Assembly (NCBI GenBank): GCA_031178805.1
Contig: JAPSIJ010000005.1
Span: 6,717 to 24,252 of the forward strand
DNA length: 17,536 nt
Reading direction: 5' to 3'
Source: Cellulomonas sp.
Lineage (GTDB): Bacteria > Actinomycetota > Actinomycetes > Actinomycetales > Cellulomonadaceae
The stretch's first letter is position 1. Each line of letters starts with the position of its first letter. The notes under the pieces are model-generated. The model did not search any database, was not told the DNA's origin, and saw only the letters and a list, made by a program, of their open reading frames with translations. Shown here piece by piece: positions 7,628-14,629 of the stretch. The position numbers were made by a program, and so were the translations under genes.

Positions 7628-7673
7628 CCCGTCCGGGTACGCGAAGGGGCCCCGTCCGGGTACGCGAACGGGC
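7628..7673. repeat. Two tandem 23-bp repeats plus partial third copy
   Basis: CCCGTCCGGGTACGCGAAGG begins the unit at 7628-7650; the second unit at 7651-7673 differs at one base. A third partial copy (CCCGTCCGG) starts at 7674 and forms part of the terminator hairpin at 7668-7709. Confidence 0.85.
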
Positions 7674-7709
7674 CCCGTCCGGCTGGGTGGTCAGCCGGGC
7701 GGGGCCCGT
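7668..7709 (-). terminator. Terminator for the small zinc protein gene
   Basis: ACGGGCCCCG (7668-7677) pairs with CGGGGCCCGT (7700-7709). The stem continues through a T-G wobble and CCGGCTG/CAGCCGG to a GGTGGT loop, about 18 bp. It lies 56 bp downstream of the minus-strand stop at 7765 and could also stop plus-strand read-through. Confidence 0.8.
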
Positions 7710-7764
7710 CGGTGTGTCGTGGTGGCAGCGCGTGCGGTCCCGGCGCGCTACCGGCCCGCTGGCG

Positions 7765-7995
7765 TCAGCGCGCCGCGCCGGCTCCGGCGCCGTGCTCGGC
7801 GAGGAGCCTGTCGGTCTCGTCCTGCACGGAGGTCGCGACCTCCGCGTACTTGGGAGCGTGCTCCCGTGCGTGGTGCGCGCAGAACAGGAGCTCGCCCACG
7901 GGCAGCAGCACGCGGACGTAGGCCTGCGCGCCGCAGCGGTCGCAGCGGTCGGCTGCGGTCAGCGGGGTCGGCGTGGTCTCGATAGTCCCAGTCAC
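7765..7995 (-). CDS. Small zinc-ribbon-like protein (DUF7455 type)
   Basis: The product has 76 residues from the GTG at 7995. The core is LTAADRCDRCGAQAYVRV (12-29), then GELLFCAHHAREH (34-46), then a helical tail with YAEVATSVQDETDRLL. Cys18, Cys21, Cys39 and one or two of His41, His42 and His46 form a likely zinc site. I recognise it as the small actinobacterial family now named DUF7455; its function is unknown. From memory, a homologue lies between hrdB and parE in Streptomyces, as here. The GTG was chosen because family members begin shortly before PLTAADRCDRCG and because TTGTAT lies 6 nt upstream. A longer frame from 8055 would add a non-conserved 20-residue leader. Confidence 0.82.
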   Translation of the reverse strand: MTGTIETTPTPLTAADRCDRCGAQAYVRVLLPVGELLFCAHHAREHAPKYAEVATSVQDETDRLLAEHGAGAGAAR

Positions 7996-8001
7996 GGTGA
8001 C

Positions 8002-8007
8002 ATACAA
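8002..8007 (-). promoter_or_regulatory. Possible -10 hexamer for the small zinc protein
   Basis: TTGTAT on the minus strand lies 6 nt before the GTG, the same geometry as neighbouring leaderless genes, but position 2 is T rather than A. Confidence 0.35.
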
Positions 8008-8099
8008 CCACCCCCGCCCAGGATCCTTCCCGTCGAGGGCGGGTGGTTCGCTCACCGCGAAGCGGATGTCACCCCGCGGACACGCGACGGCGACACGAC

Positions 8100-8145
8100 G
8101 GACACCCGGTGCTGAGGTCCGCGGCGGGGCTCCGCGGGAGTGTCC
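8100..8145 (+). other. Nested inverted repeats upstream of parE
   Basis: GGACAC (8100-8105) and GTGTCC (8140-8145) flank two CCGCGG palindromes (8119-8124 and 8132-8137). The element ends 11 bp before the putative parE -10 element. It could be an operator or a structured spacer; nothing identifies the binding factor. Confidence 0.3.
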
Positions 8146-8156
8146 CCGTGACCGAT

Positions 8157-8162
8157 TACCGT
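8157..8162 (+). promoter_or_regulatory. Candidate -10 hexamer of parE
   Basis: TACCGT is followed by 8 nt and then the GTG at 8171, compatible with a leaderless or near-leaderless transcript. There is no ribosome binding site before the GTG. Confidence 0.45.
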
Positions 8163-8170
8163 AGGGCCTC

Positions 8171-10318
8171 GTGTCGACCGCCTCTGCCGAGTCCAGCTAC
8201 ACCGCCCGCCACCTCTCTGTCCTCGAGGGGCTGGAGGCGGTCCGCAAGCGTCCGGGCATGTACATCGGCTCCACGGACTCCCGGGGCCTCATGCACTGCC
8301 TGTGGGAGATCATCGACAACTCGGTCGACGAGGCCCTGGCGGGGCACGGGGACCGGATCGACATCGTGCTGCACGCCGACTCCTCGGTGGAGGTCCGGGA
8401 CACCGGGCGCGGCATCCCGGTCGACGTGGAGCCCAAGACCGGCCTGACCGGCGTCGAGGTGGTGCTGACCAAGCTGCACGCCGGCGGCAAGTTCGGCGGC
8501 GGCTCCTACGGCGCGTCCGGCGGCCTGCACGGCGTGGGCGCGTCCGTGGTGAACGCCCTGTCCGAGCGCCTCGACGTCGAGGTCGACCGCGGCGGCAAGA
8601 CGCACCGGATGACGTTCCACCGGGGCGAGCCCGGCCTGTTCGACGACGCGGCGGGCCGCAGCCCGGAGTCGCCGTTCGAGCCGTTCGTGGCCCGCTCGCA
8701 GCTGGAGGTCGTCGGCAAGGTCGCCAAGGGCCGCACCGGCACCCGCATCCGCTACTGGGCGGACCGGAACATCTTCCCGTCGACGGCGGTGTTCTCCTAC
8801 GACGAGCTCGTGACTCGCGCCCGGCAGACCAGCTTCCTGGTGCCCGGGCTGACGATCACCGTCCGCGACGAGCGCGGCCTGCCCGGCACGCCGGGCGCCG
8901 ACGCCCCGCACGAGGAGGTGTTCCGGCACGACGGCGGCACCGTGGACTTCGCGGACTTCCTCGCGCCGGACGCACCCGTGACGGACACGTGGCACCTGAC
9001 CGGCTCCGGCTCGTTCACCGAGACCGTGCCCGTGCTGGACGCCCGCGGGCACATGACCCCGCAGGAGGTGACGCGCGACTGCGAGGTCGACGTGGCGCTG
9101 CGGTGGGGCACCGGCTTCGAGACCGAGGTCCGCACCTTCGTCAACATCATCGCGACGCCCAAGGGCGGCTCGCACCTGGCGGGGTTCGAGACGGCGCTGC
9201 TGCGCACGCTGCGCAAGCAGGTCGAGGCGAACGCGCGCCGGCTGAAGATCTCCGCCAAGGACGGCGGCGACCGGATCGAGAAGGACGACGTGCTCGCGGG
9301 CCTGACCGCCGTGGTCACCGTGCGCCTGGCCGAGCCGCAGTTCGAGGGCCAGACCAAGGAGGTCCTCGGCACCGCGCCGGTCCGGAACATCGTCGCGAAG
9401 GTCGTCGACACCGAGCTCGCGGGGATCCTCACCTCGGCGAAGCGGGAGCACAAGGCGCAGGCCGCCGCGCTGCTGGACAAGGTCGTGGGGGAGATGCGCG
9501 CCCGCGTCTCCGCCCGGAAGCAGAAGGAGATCTCCCGGCGCAAGACGGCCCTGGAGTCGTCCTCGCTGCCCGCGAAGCTCGCCGACTGCCGCAGCGACGA
9601 CGTGGAGCGCAGCGAGCTGTTCATCGTCGAGGGCGACAGCGCGCTGGGCACCGCCAAGCTCGCGCGGTCCTCGGACTTCCAGGCGCTGCTGCCGATCCGC
9701 GGCAAGATCCTCAACGTCCAGAAGGCGTCGATCTCCGACATGCTGCGCAACGCCGAGTGCGCGGCGATCATCCAGGTGCTCGGCGCCGGCTCCGGCCGGA
9801 CGTTCGACCTGGACGCGGCCCGGTACGGCAAGGTCGTGCTGATGACCGACGCCGACGTCGACGGCGCGCACATCCGCACGCTGCTGCTCACGCTGTTCTT
9901 CCGCTACATGCGCCCGCTGGTCGAGGCGGGCCGGGTGTACGCCGCCGTGCCGCCGCTGCACCGCATCGAGGTGATCGGCGCCGGCAGCCGCAAGAACGAG
10001 TACGTCTACACCTACTCCGAGGCGGAGCTCGCGGCGACGCTCAAGAAGCTCGACCGGGCCGGCAAGCGGTACAAGGAGGACATCCAGCGGTACAAGGGCC
10101 TCGGCGAGATGGACGCCGACCAGCTGTCGGAGACGACGATGGACCCGCGGCACCGCACGCTGCGCCGGGTGACCCTGCCCACCGCGGAGAGCGCTGACGC
10201 GCTGGTCCGGCGCGCGGAGGAGACGTTCGAGCTGCTGATGGGCTCCGACGTCGCCCCGCGCAAGGACTTCATCGTCGCGGGCGCCTCGACCCTGGACGCC
10301 TCCCAGATCGACGCCTGA
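8171..10318 (+). CDS. parE: DNA topoisomerase IV subunit B (ParE)
   Basis: The product has 715 residues. This is the ATPase subunit of the type IIA topoisomerase that unlinks daughter chromosomes, working with ParC. The GHKL ATPase domain shows WEIIDNSVDEA (45-55; Glu46 catalytic, Asn50 Mg/ATP), DTGRGIP (77-83), and GGKFGGGSYGASGGLHGVGAS at about 105-125. The transducer carries the QTK loop (Gln394-Lys396). The TOPRIM domain has FIVEGDSALGTAK (Glu487) and TDADVDGAHIR (Asp560, Asp562, Asp564). The C-terminus has QRYKGLGEMDADQLSETTMDP. ParE rather than GyrB is indicated by close resemblance to Streptomyces ParE (YTARHLxVLEGLEAVRKRPG) and by parC nearby. The GTG at 8171 gives the expected N-terminus. 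Position 510 is Arg where E. coli GyrB has Lys447. Confidence 0.95.
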   Translation: MSTASAESSYTARHLSVLEGLEAVRKRPGMYIGSTDSRGLMHCLWEIIDNSVDEALAGHGDRIDIVLHADSSVEVRDTGRGIPVDVEPKTGLTGVEVVLTKLHAGGKFGGGSYGASGGLHGVGASVVNALSERLDVEVDRGGKTHRMTFHRGEPGLFDDAAGRSPESPFEPFVARSQLEVVGKVAKGRTGTRIRYWADRNIFPSTAVFSYDELVTRARQTSFLVPGLTITVRDERGLPGTPGADAPHEEVFRHDGGTVDFADFLAPDAPVTDTWHLTGSGSFTETVPVLDARGHMTPQEVTRDCEVDVALRWGTGFETEVRTFVNIIATPKGGSHLAGFETALLRTLRKQVEANARRLKISAKDGGDRIEKDDVLAGLTAVVTVRLAEPQFEGQTKEVLGTAPVRNIVAKVVDTELAGILTSAKREHKAQAAALLDKVVGEMRARVSARKQKEISRRKTALESSSLPAKLADCRSDDVERSELFIVEGDSALGTAKLARSSDFQALLPIRGKILNVQKASISDMLRNAECAAIIQVLGAGSGRTFDLDAARYGKVVLMTDADVDGAHIRTLLLTLFFRYMRPLVEAGRVYAAVPPLHRIEVIGAGSRKNEYVYTYSEAELAATLKKLDRAGKRYKEDIQRYKGLGEMDADQLSETTMDPRHRTLRRVTLPTAESADALVRRAEETFELLMGSDVAPRKDFIVAGASTLDASQIDA

Positions 10319-10350
10319 GATTTGCGCGTGACACCGCGCCGCGCGTCCGG

Positions 10351-10356
10351 CACGGT
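10351..10356 (+). promoter_or_regulatory. Weak -10-like hexamer before the tandem GNAT gene
   Basis: CACGGT lies 7 nt before the ATG at 10364, matching the window's leaderless geometry, but the first base departs from TANNNT. The gene may instead be read through from parE, whose stop is 45 bp upstream. Confidence 0.2.
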
Positions 10357-10363
10357 GTCGGCC

Positions 10364-11434
10364 ATGGCCCAGACCACCGAGCCCCAGCCCGCCGATCCGC
10401 AGCCCGCCGAGCCGCGCGCCCCGCTCGCCGAGCGCGCCGCCGCCCCCGCGGTGCTGCCGGAGCCCGACCCCGCCGCGACGGGCCTGTCCTGGCGCCCGCT
10501 CACCCGCGCCGACGTCCCGGCGCTGGCGGCGCTGGTGGCGCGCGTCGAGGAGCTCGACGCGCAGCCGTTCCGCACGAGCGAGGCCGAGGTCGACGAGTGG
10601 TTCGACGGCGAGTGGAAGGACCTCGCCCGGGACTCCCGGGTGGGGCTGGACGCCGACGGCGCCCCGCGGGCGTGGCTGCTCACGGACTCCTCGCCCGGCG
10701 ACGTCCGGGTGGTGCGGGTGCACCTGTCCGGCGGGGTCGACCCGCAGTGGCGCGGCCGGGGGATCGGCCGGGCGCTGGTCGGCTGGGGCACCGCGCGGGC
10801 GCGCCAGCGCCTCGTGGAGTCCGGCAAGGACGTGCCGGGGCGGATCTTCGGGTTCCTGGAGGACCACCGCACCGACGCGCTCGCGCTGTACGCGGCGGCC
10901 GGCTACACGCCGATCCGGTTCTTCACGGACATGCGCCGGGACCTGTCCCGCCCGCTGCCGGAGGTGCGCGCGCCCGAGGGCGTGCGGATCGTGCCGTGGT
11001 CCGACGAGCTGGACGAGCCGGTGCGCCTGGCGCACAACGAGGCGTTCGCCGACCACTGGGGCAGCGAGCCGCGGACCCCGGAGGCGTGGCGGGTGGGCCG
11101 CGCGATGTTCGCCCCGCAGTGGAGCCACGTGGCCCTCGACGCGACGACCGGCGAGGTCGCGGGGTACACGATGTCGGGCCGCTACGAGCACGACTGGGCG
11201 GTCGCCGGGTTCACCTCCGGGTACACCGAGCTGCTCGGCGTCCGGCGGGCGTGGCGGGGCCGGGGCGTGGCGCCCGCGCTGCTGGAGGCGGCGATGCGGT
11301 CCTTCCGGGCCGACGGGATGGAGTACGCCGAGCTGGACGTGGACACCGCGAACCCCTCGGGCGCGCACGGCCTGTACGCGCGCCTCGGCTACGAGGTCAC
11401 GCACGGCGCGGTGATGACCTCGATCGAGGTCTGA
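10364..11434 (+). CDS. Tandem-GNAT-domain N-acetyltransferase
   Basis: The product has 356 residues from the ATG at 10364. A Pro/Ala-rich N-terminus (about 1-40) precedes two GNAT folds. The first (about 42-196) has the acetyl-CoA loop WRGRGIGRAL (129-138) and ends LALYAAAGYTPIRFF. The second (about 207-356) has RRAWRGRGVAPALL (294-307) and ends HGLYARLGYEVTHGAVM. Both loops keep the R/QxxGxG/A pattern, so both could bind acetyl-CoA. The double-domain layout is like mycothiol synthase MshD, but similarity is limited to the fold and I would not assign that role. The substrate is unknown. An upstream in-frame TTG (10322) and GTG codons exist; 10364 is preferred as the first ATG before the conserved domain. 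No Shine-Dalgarno sequence is seen. A MarR gene follows after 23 bp. Confidence 0.85.
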   Translation: MAQTTEPQPADPQPAEPRAPLAERAAAPAVLPEPDPAATGLSWRPLTRADVPALAALVARVEELDAQPFRTSEAEVDEWFDGEWKDLARDSRVGLDADGAPRAWLLTDSSPGDVRVVRVHLSGGVDPQWRGRGIGRALVGWGTARARQRLVESGKDVPGRIFGFLEDHRTDALALYAAAGYTPIRFFTDMRRDLSRPLPEVRAPEGVRIVPWSDELDEPVRLAHNEAFADHWGSEPRTPEAWRVGRAMFAPQWSHVALDATTGEVAGYTMSGRYEHDWAVAGFTSGYTELLGVRRAWRGRGVAPALLEAAMRSFRADGMEYAELDVDTANPSGAHGLYARLGYEVTHGAVMTSIEV

Positions 11435-11445
11435 GGCGTGGGCCC

Positions 11446-11451
11446 TACGCT
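11446..11451 (+). promoter_or_regulatory. -10 hexamer of a leaderless promoter (MarR gene)
   Basis: TACGCT is followed by 6 nt (GTGCGC) and then the ATG at 11458. It lies within the 23-bp gap after the GNAT stop, so MarR likely has its own start of transcription. Confidence 0.55.
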
Positions 11452-11457
11452 GTGCGC

Positions 11458-11946
11458 ATGACGGCGCTGGAGGACGGGCGGGCGCAGCCCGGGGGGACCC
11501 TCGACGAGGACGCCACGTGGCGGGCGTACCTCGGGCTGTCCCGCGAGATGTTCGTGGCCCTGGAGCGGGCGCTCGGCGCCGACGCCGGGGTGTCGGTCGC
11601 GGACCTGGAGCTGCTGGAGCCGCTGCTCGCCGCGGGCGAGCCGGGCCTGCGGGCCAAGGACCTTGCCGCGGCGGCGGAGTGGCAGGACAGCCGGGTCTCG
11701 CACCAGCTGCGGCGGATGGAGCAGCGCGGCCTGGTCACCCGCAGCCGGGACCGGCAGGACGCCCGCGGCACGGTGGTCGGCCTGACCGCCGAGGGCGCGC
11801 GGACCGCCCGGGTGGCGCGCGCCACCCGCCGGGCGGTCGTGCGGGACCTGCTGCTCGGCCCGTTGGACGAGCAGCAGGTCCGGGCCCTGGTGGAGGTCGC
11901 CGGGCTGGTCCGGTCCCGGATCGCCGAGCGCGGCGTCGGGCGCTGA
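11458..11946 (+). CDS. MarR-family transcriptional regulator
   Basis: The product has 162 residues, typical for MarR. The helical N-terminus (about 18-58, WRAYLGLSREMFVALERAL) forms part of the dimer interface. The winged helix-turn-helix has GLRAKDLAAAAEW (64-76), the recognition helix DSRVSHQLRRMEQRGLV (77-93) and the wing RSRDRQDARGTVVGLTAEG (95-113), matching the family's DxRxxRG-type wing. C-terminal helices (about 115-158) complete the dimer domain. MarR proteins usually repress nearby genes and release DNA on binding a small molecule; the adjacent GNAT is the natural candidate target, but no clear inverted-repeat operator is visible in the 23-bp gap. The ATG at 11458 is chosen from the leaderless geometry; the frame is open far upstream inside the GNAT gene, where it is a shadow. 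It converges on parC. Confidence 0.88.
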   Translation: MTALEDGRAQPGGTLDEDATWRAYLGLSREMFVALERALGADAGVSVADLELLEPLLAAGEPGLRAKDLAAAAEWQDSRVSHQLRRMEQRGLVTRSRDRQDARGTVVGLTAEGARTARVARATRRAVVRDLLLGPLDEQQVRALVEVAGLVRSRIAERGVGR

Positions 11947-11969
11947 CCCCGCCCGGCCGCTGAGCGCCC

Positions 11970-11997
11970 CCGGACCGCGGCGCGTGCCGCGGTCCGG
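11970..11997. terminator. Bidirectional terminator between MarR and parC
   Basis: A perfect 12-bp stem, CCGGACCGCGGC (11970-11981) with GCCGCGGTCCGG (11986-11997), closes a GCGT loop in the 63-bp gap between converging stops. There is no T tract. Confidence 0.85.
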
Positions 11998-12009
11998 ACG
12001 GGCCCGGCG

Positions 12010-14520
12010 TCAGCCGATCGCGAGCGGCGGCGCGCTGAGCGGCTGCCCCGAGCCGTCGCGGCGGTCGTCGAGCTCCGGCAGGTCGACCGGCTGCCCGGCG
12101 GAGCCGGTCGCGCGGGCCGGCGCGGGGCCGACCCAGGCGAGGAACAGCGCGTCCTCGCCCTTGAGGAACCGGTGCGCGCGCACCCCGCCGGTCGCGCGGC
12201 CCTTGCCGGGGTAGCGGGAGAACGGCGTGACCTTCGCGCTGCCGGCCTGCGTGCCGGGCAGGGCGGTGGACGACCCGGCGACCGTGACCACCACGGGCCC
12301 GTCGTCGCCGCCGTCGGCCGCGTCCTGCGCGGGCAGCGCGCCGAAGTGCACGACCCGGTGGCCCGGCGCGAGCTTCATGCCGGCCATGCCGCCCGCCGGC
12401 CGGCCCTGCGGGCGCACGGCGGACGCCGGGTAGTGCAGCAGCGCGGCGTCGGAGGCGATGAACACCAGCTCGTCGGCCTCGTCCACGGTGGCGCAGCCGA
12501 CCACCTCGTCGCCGTCCTTGAGCGCGATGACGTCCCAGGAGTCGCGGTTGGCGGGCGCCTCGCCGGGGGTGACCCGCTTGACCACGCCCTGCGCCGTGCC
12601 CAGCGCGAGCGTGGGCGCGTCCGCGCCGACGGGCACGAGGCCGACGACCCGCTCGCCCTTGTCGAGCGCGAGCAGCTCGGACAGCGGCAGCCCGCCGGAC
12701 AGGGTGGGCGCGCCGTCGGTGGGCGGCAGGCCCGGCAGGTCGAGCACCGACACCCGGCGCACGACGCCGCGGGAGGTCAGCACGCCGACCTCGCCGCGCA
12801 CGGTGGTCGCCACGGCGCCGGCCAGCACGTCGTGCTTGGCCCGGTGCGCGCCGGGCGCCGGGCGCAGGGGCACGTCGGTGCTGCCGGTGCGGGCGACGAG
12901 CCCGGTCGCGGACAGCAGCGCGTAGCAGGGGCTGTCCGGGATCTCCAGGGACAGCGCGGGCGCGGCGGCGCGGCCGCGCGGGGCGGGCGCCCCCTCGGCG
13001 GCGGTGGCGGTGCCGCCCGCGGACTCCAGCAGGATGGTCCGGCGCGGCGTGCCGTAGGTCGCGGCGACCTCGGCCATCTCGTCCGACACGGTGCTGCGCA
13101 GCAGCGCCTCGTCGGCGAGGATCGCCTGCAGCGCGGCGATCTGCTCGGCGAGGTCGTCGCGCTCCTTCTCCAGCTCGATCCGGGAGAACCGGGTCAGCCG
13201 GCGCAGCCGCAGCTCGAGGATGTACTCCGCCTGCGGCTCGGACAGGTCGAACACGTCGCGCAGCCGGGTGCGGGCGGTGTCGGCGTCGTCCGAGGACCGG
13301 ATGACCTGGATGACCTCGTCGATGTCGACGATCGCGATGAGCAGGCCCTCGACCAGGTGCAGCCGCTCGGTGCGCTTGGCGAGCCGGTGCCGGGTCCGGC
13401 GGCGGACCACGTCGATCCGGTGGTCGACCCACACCCGCAGCAGGTCGCGCAGCCCGAGGGTGCGCGGCTGGCCCTCGACCAGCGCGACGTTGTTGATGGA
13501 GAACGAGTCCTCGAGCGGCGTGTACCGGTAGAGCTGCTCCAGCACGGCGTCCGGGTCGAAGCCGGTCTTCACCTCGATCACCAGCCGCAGACCGTGCTGG
13601 CGGTCGGTGAGGTCCAGGGCGTCCGAGATGCCGGAGAGCTTCTTGGACTGCACGCCCTCCTTGATCTTCTCGATGACCTTCTCCGGGCCGACCGTGTACG
13701 GCAGCTCGGTGATCACGATGCCCTTGCGGCGCGGGGTGACGTTCTCGATCCGCGCGGTGGCCCGGGTGCGGAACGCCCCGCGGCCGGTGCGGTAGGCGTC
13801 GCGGACGCCCTCCAGGCCGATGATCTTGCCGCCGCTGGGCAGGTCGGGGCCGGGCACGAACCGCAGCAGCTCGTCGAGGGTCGCGTCGGGGTGCAGCACC
13901 AGGTGCCGCGCCGCCGCGATCACCTCGACGAGGTTGTGCGGCGCCATGTTGGTGGCCATGCCGACCGCGATGCCGGACGCGCCGTTCACCAGCAGGTTCG
14001 GGATCGCCGCGGGCAGCACGCCGGGCTGGGTGAGCTTGTTGTCGTAGTTCGGGACGAAGTCGACGACGTCCTCGTCCAGGCCGGCGGTCATCGCCAGCGC
14101 GGACGGCGCCATCCGGGCCTCGGTGTACCGGGGGGCCGCGGGGCCGTCGTCCAGCGAGCCGAAGTTGCCGTGCCCGTCGACCATCGGCAGCCGCAGGGAG
14201 AACGGCTGGGCCATCCGCACCATCGCGTCGTAGATCGCGGTGTCGCCGTGCGGGTGCAGCTTGCCCATCACCTCGCCGACGACGCGGGCCGACTTCACGT
14301 GCGCGCGGTCGGGCCGCAGGCCCATGTCGTGCATCTGGAACAGGATGCGGCGCTGGACCGGCTTGAGGCCGTCCCGCGCGTCCGGCAGGGCGCGCGAGTA
14401 GATCACCGAGTAGGCGTACTCGAGGAACGAGCCCTCCATCTCGGTGGCGACGTCGATGTCGACGATGCGCTCGACGACGGGCTCGCCCGGGACGGCGGGG
14501 GTGCTGCTGCGGCGCGCCAT
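12010..14520 (-). CDS. parC: DNA topoisomerase IV subunit A (ParC)
   Basis: The product has 836 residues. This is the DNA breakage-reunion subunit, partner of ParE. The N-terminal winged-helix/tower region has the conserved YAYSVIYSRALPDARDGLKP (35-54). The catalytic Tyr132 follows Arg131 in AAPRYTEARMA. The quinolone-determining segment is HPHGDTAIYD (89-98), with Thr94 and Asp98 at the positions of E. coli GyrA Ser83 and Asp87. A long helical, probably coiled-coil part (about 455-510) precedes the C-terminal beta-pinwheel (about 540-800). The QRRGGKG GyrA-box is not seen; near the end is RYPGKGRATGGVRAHRFLKG, which I associate with actinobacterial ParC. Upstream, GACAAT is a plausible -10, and GGAG lies 11 nt before the ATG. 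Another ATG at 14537 is out of frame. Confidence 0.95.
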   Translation of the reverse strand: MARRSSTPAVPGEPVVERIVDIDVATEMEGSFLEYAYSVIYSRALPDARDGLKPVQRRILFQMHDMGLRPDRAHVKSARVVGEVMGKLHPHGDTAIYDAMVRMAQPFSLRLPMVDGHGNFGSLDDGPAAPRYTEARMAPSALAMTAGLDEDVVDFVPNYDNKLTQPGVLPAAIPNLLVNGASGIAVGMATNMAPHNLVEVIAAARHLVLHPDATLDELLRFVPGPDLPSGGKIIGLEGVRDAYRTGRGAFRTRATARIENVTPRRKGIVITELPYTVGPEKVIEKIKEGVQSKKLSGISDALDLTDRQHGLRLVIEVKTGFDPDAVLEQLYRYTPLEDSFSINNVALVEGQPRTLGLRDLLRVWVDHRIDVVRRRTRHRLAKRTERLHLVEGLLIAIVDIDEVIQVIRSSDDADTARTRLRDVFDLSEPQAEYILELRLRRLTRFSRIELEKERDDLAEQIAALQAILADEALLRSTVSDEMAEVAATYGTPRRTILLESAGGTATAAEGAPAPRGRAAAPALSLEIPDSPCYALLSATGLVARTGSTDVPLRPAPGAHRAKHDVLAGAVATTVRGEVGVLTSRGVVRRVSVLDLPGLPPTDGAPTLSGGLPLSELLALDKGERVVGLVPVGADAPTLALGTAQGVVKRVTPGEAPANRDSWDVIALKDGDEVVGCATVDEADELVFIASDAALLHYPASAVRPQGRPAGGMAGMKLAPGHRVVHFGALPAQDAADGGDDGPVVVTVAGSSTALPGTQAGSAKVTPFSRYPGKGRATGGVRAHRFLKGEDALFLAWVGPAPARATGSAGQPVDLPELDDRRDGSGQPLSAPPLAIG

Positions 14521-14551
14521 GCGGATCGCGGCTCCATGCGTGTGCGGGGAC

Positions 14552-14561
14552 GGGGCGCCCC
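14552..14561. promoter_or_regulatory. GGGGCGCCCC palindrome in the parC leader
   Basis: A perfect 10-bp palindrome lies just downstream of the putative parC -10 (14568-14563 on the minus strand), near the expected transcript start. It may be an operator or chance in such GC-rich DNA. Confidence 0.2.
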
Positions 14562-14562
14562 T

Positions 14563-14568
14563 ATTGTC
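14563..14568 (-). promoter_or_regulatory. Candidate -10 hexamer of parC
   Basis: GACAAT on the minus strand, in the context GGACAATAGG, would start transcription near 14556 and give a leader of about 36 nt with GGAG before the ATG. Confidence 0.4.
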
Positions 14569-14617
14569 CTCGCAGACCAGGGGTGGGGACGACCACGACG
14601 CGCGGCGGACGCCCGGC

Positions 14618-14623
14618 TAGGCT
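14618..14623 (+). promoter_or_regulatory. -10 hexamer of a leaderless promoter (Pat-like gene)
   Basis: TAGGCT is followed by 6 nt (CGGGGC) and then the ATG at 14630. There is no Shine-Dalgarno sequence. The same hexamer and spacing occur before the prenyl synthase. Confidence 0.6.
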
Positions 14624-14629
14624 CGGGGC

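Noticed and set aside
8156..11404. Minus-strand open frame of over 1000 codons opposite parE and the GNAT gene
   Set aside because: Composition is typical of a shadow frame (Arg, His, Val, Gly rich), with no domain recognised, and the opposite strand encodes complete ParE and GNAT proteins.
10364..11946. GNAT-MarR pair as a recently transferred island
   Set aside because: Base composition and codon choice look the same as the flanking genes and no repeats or integrase are present.
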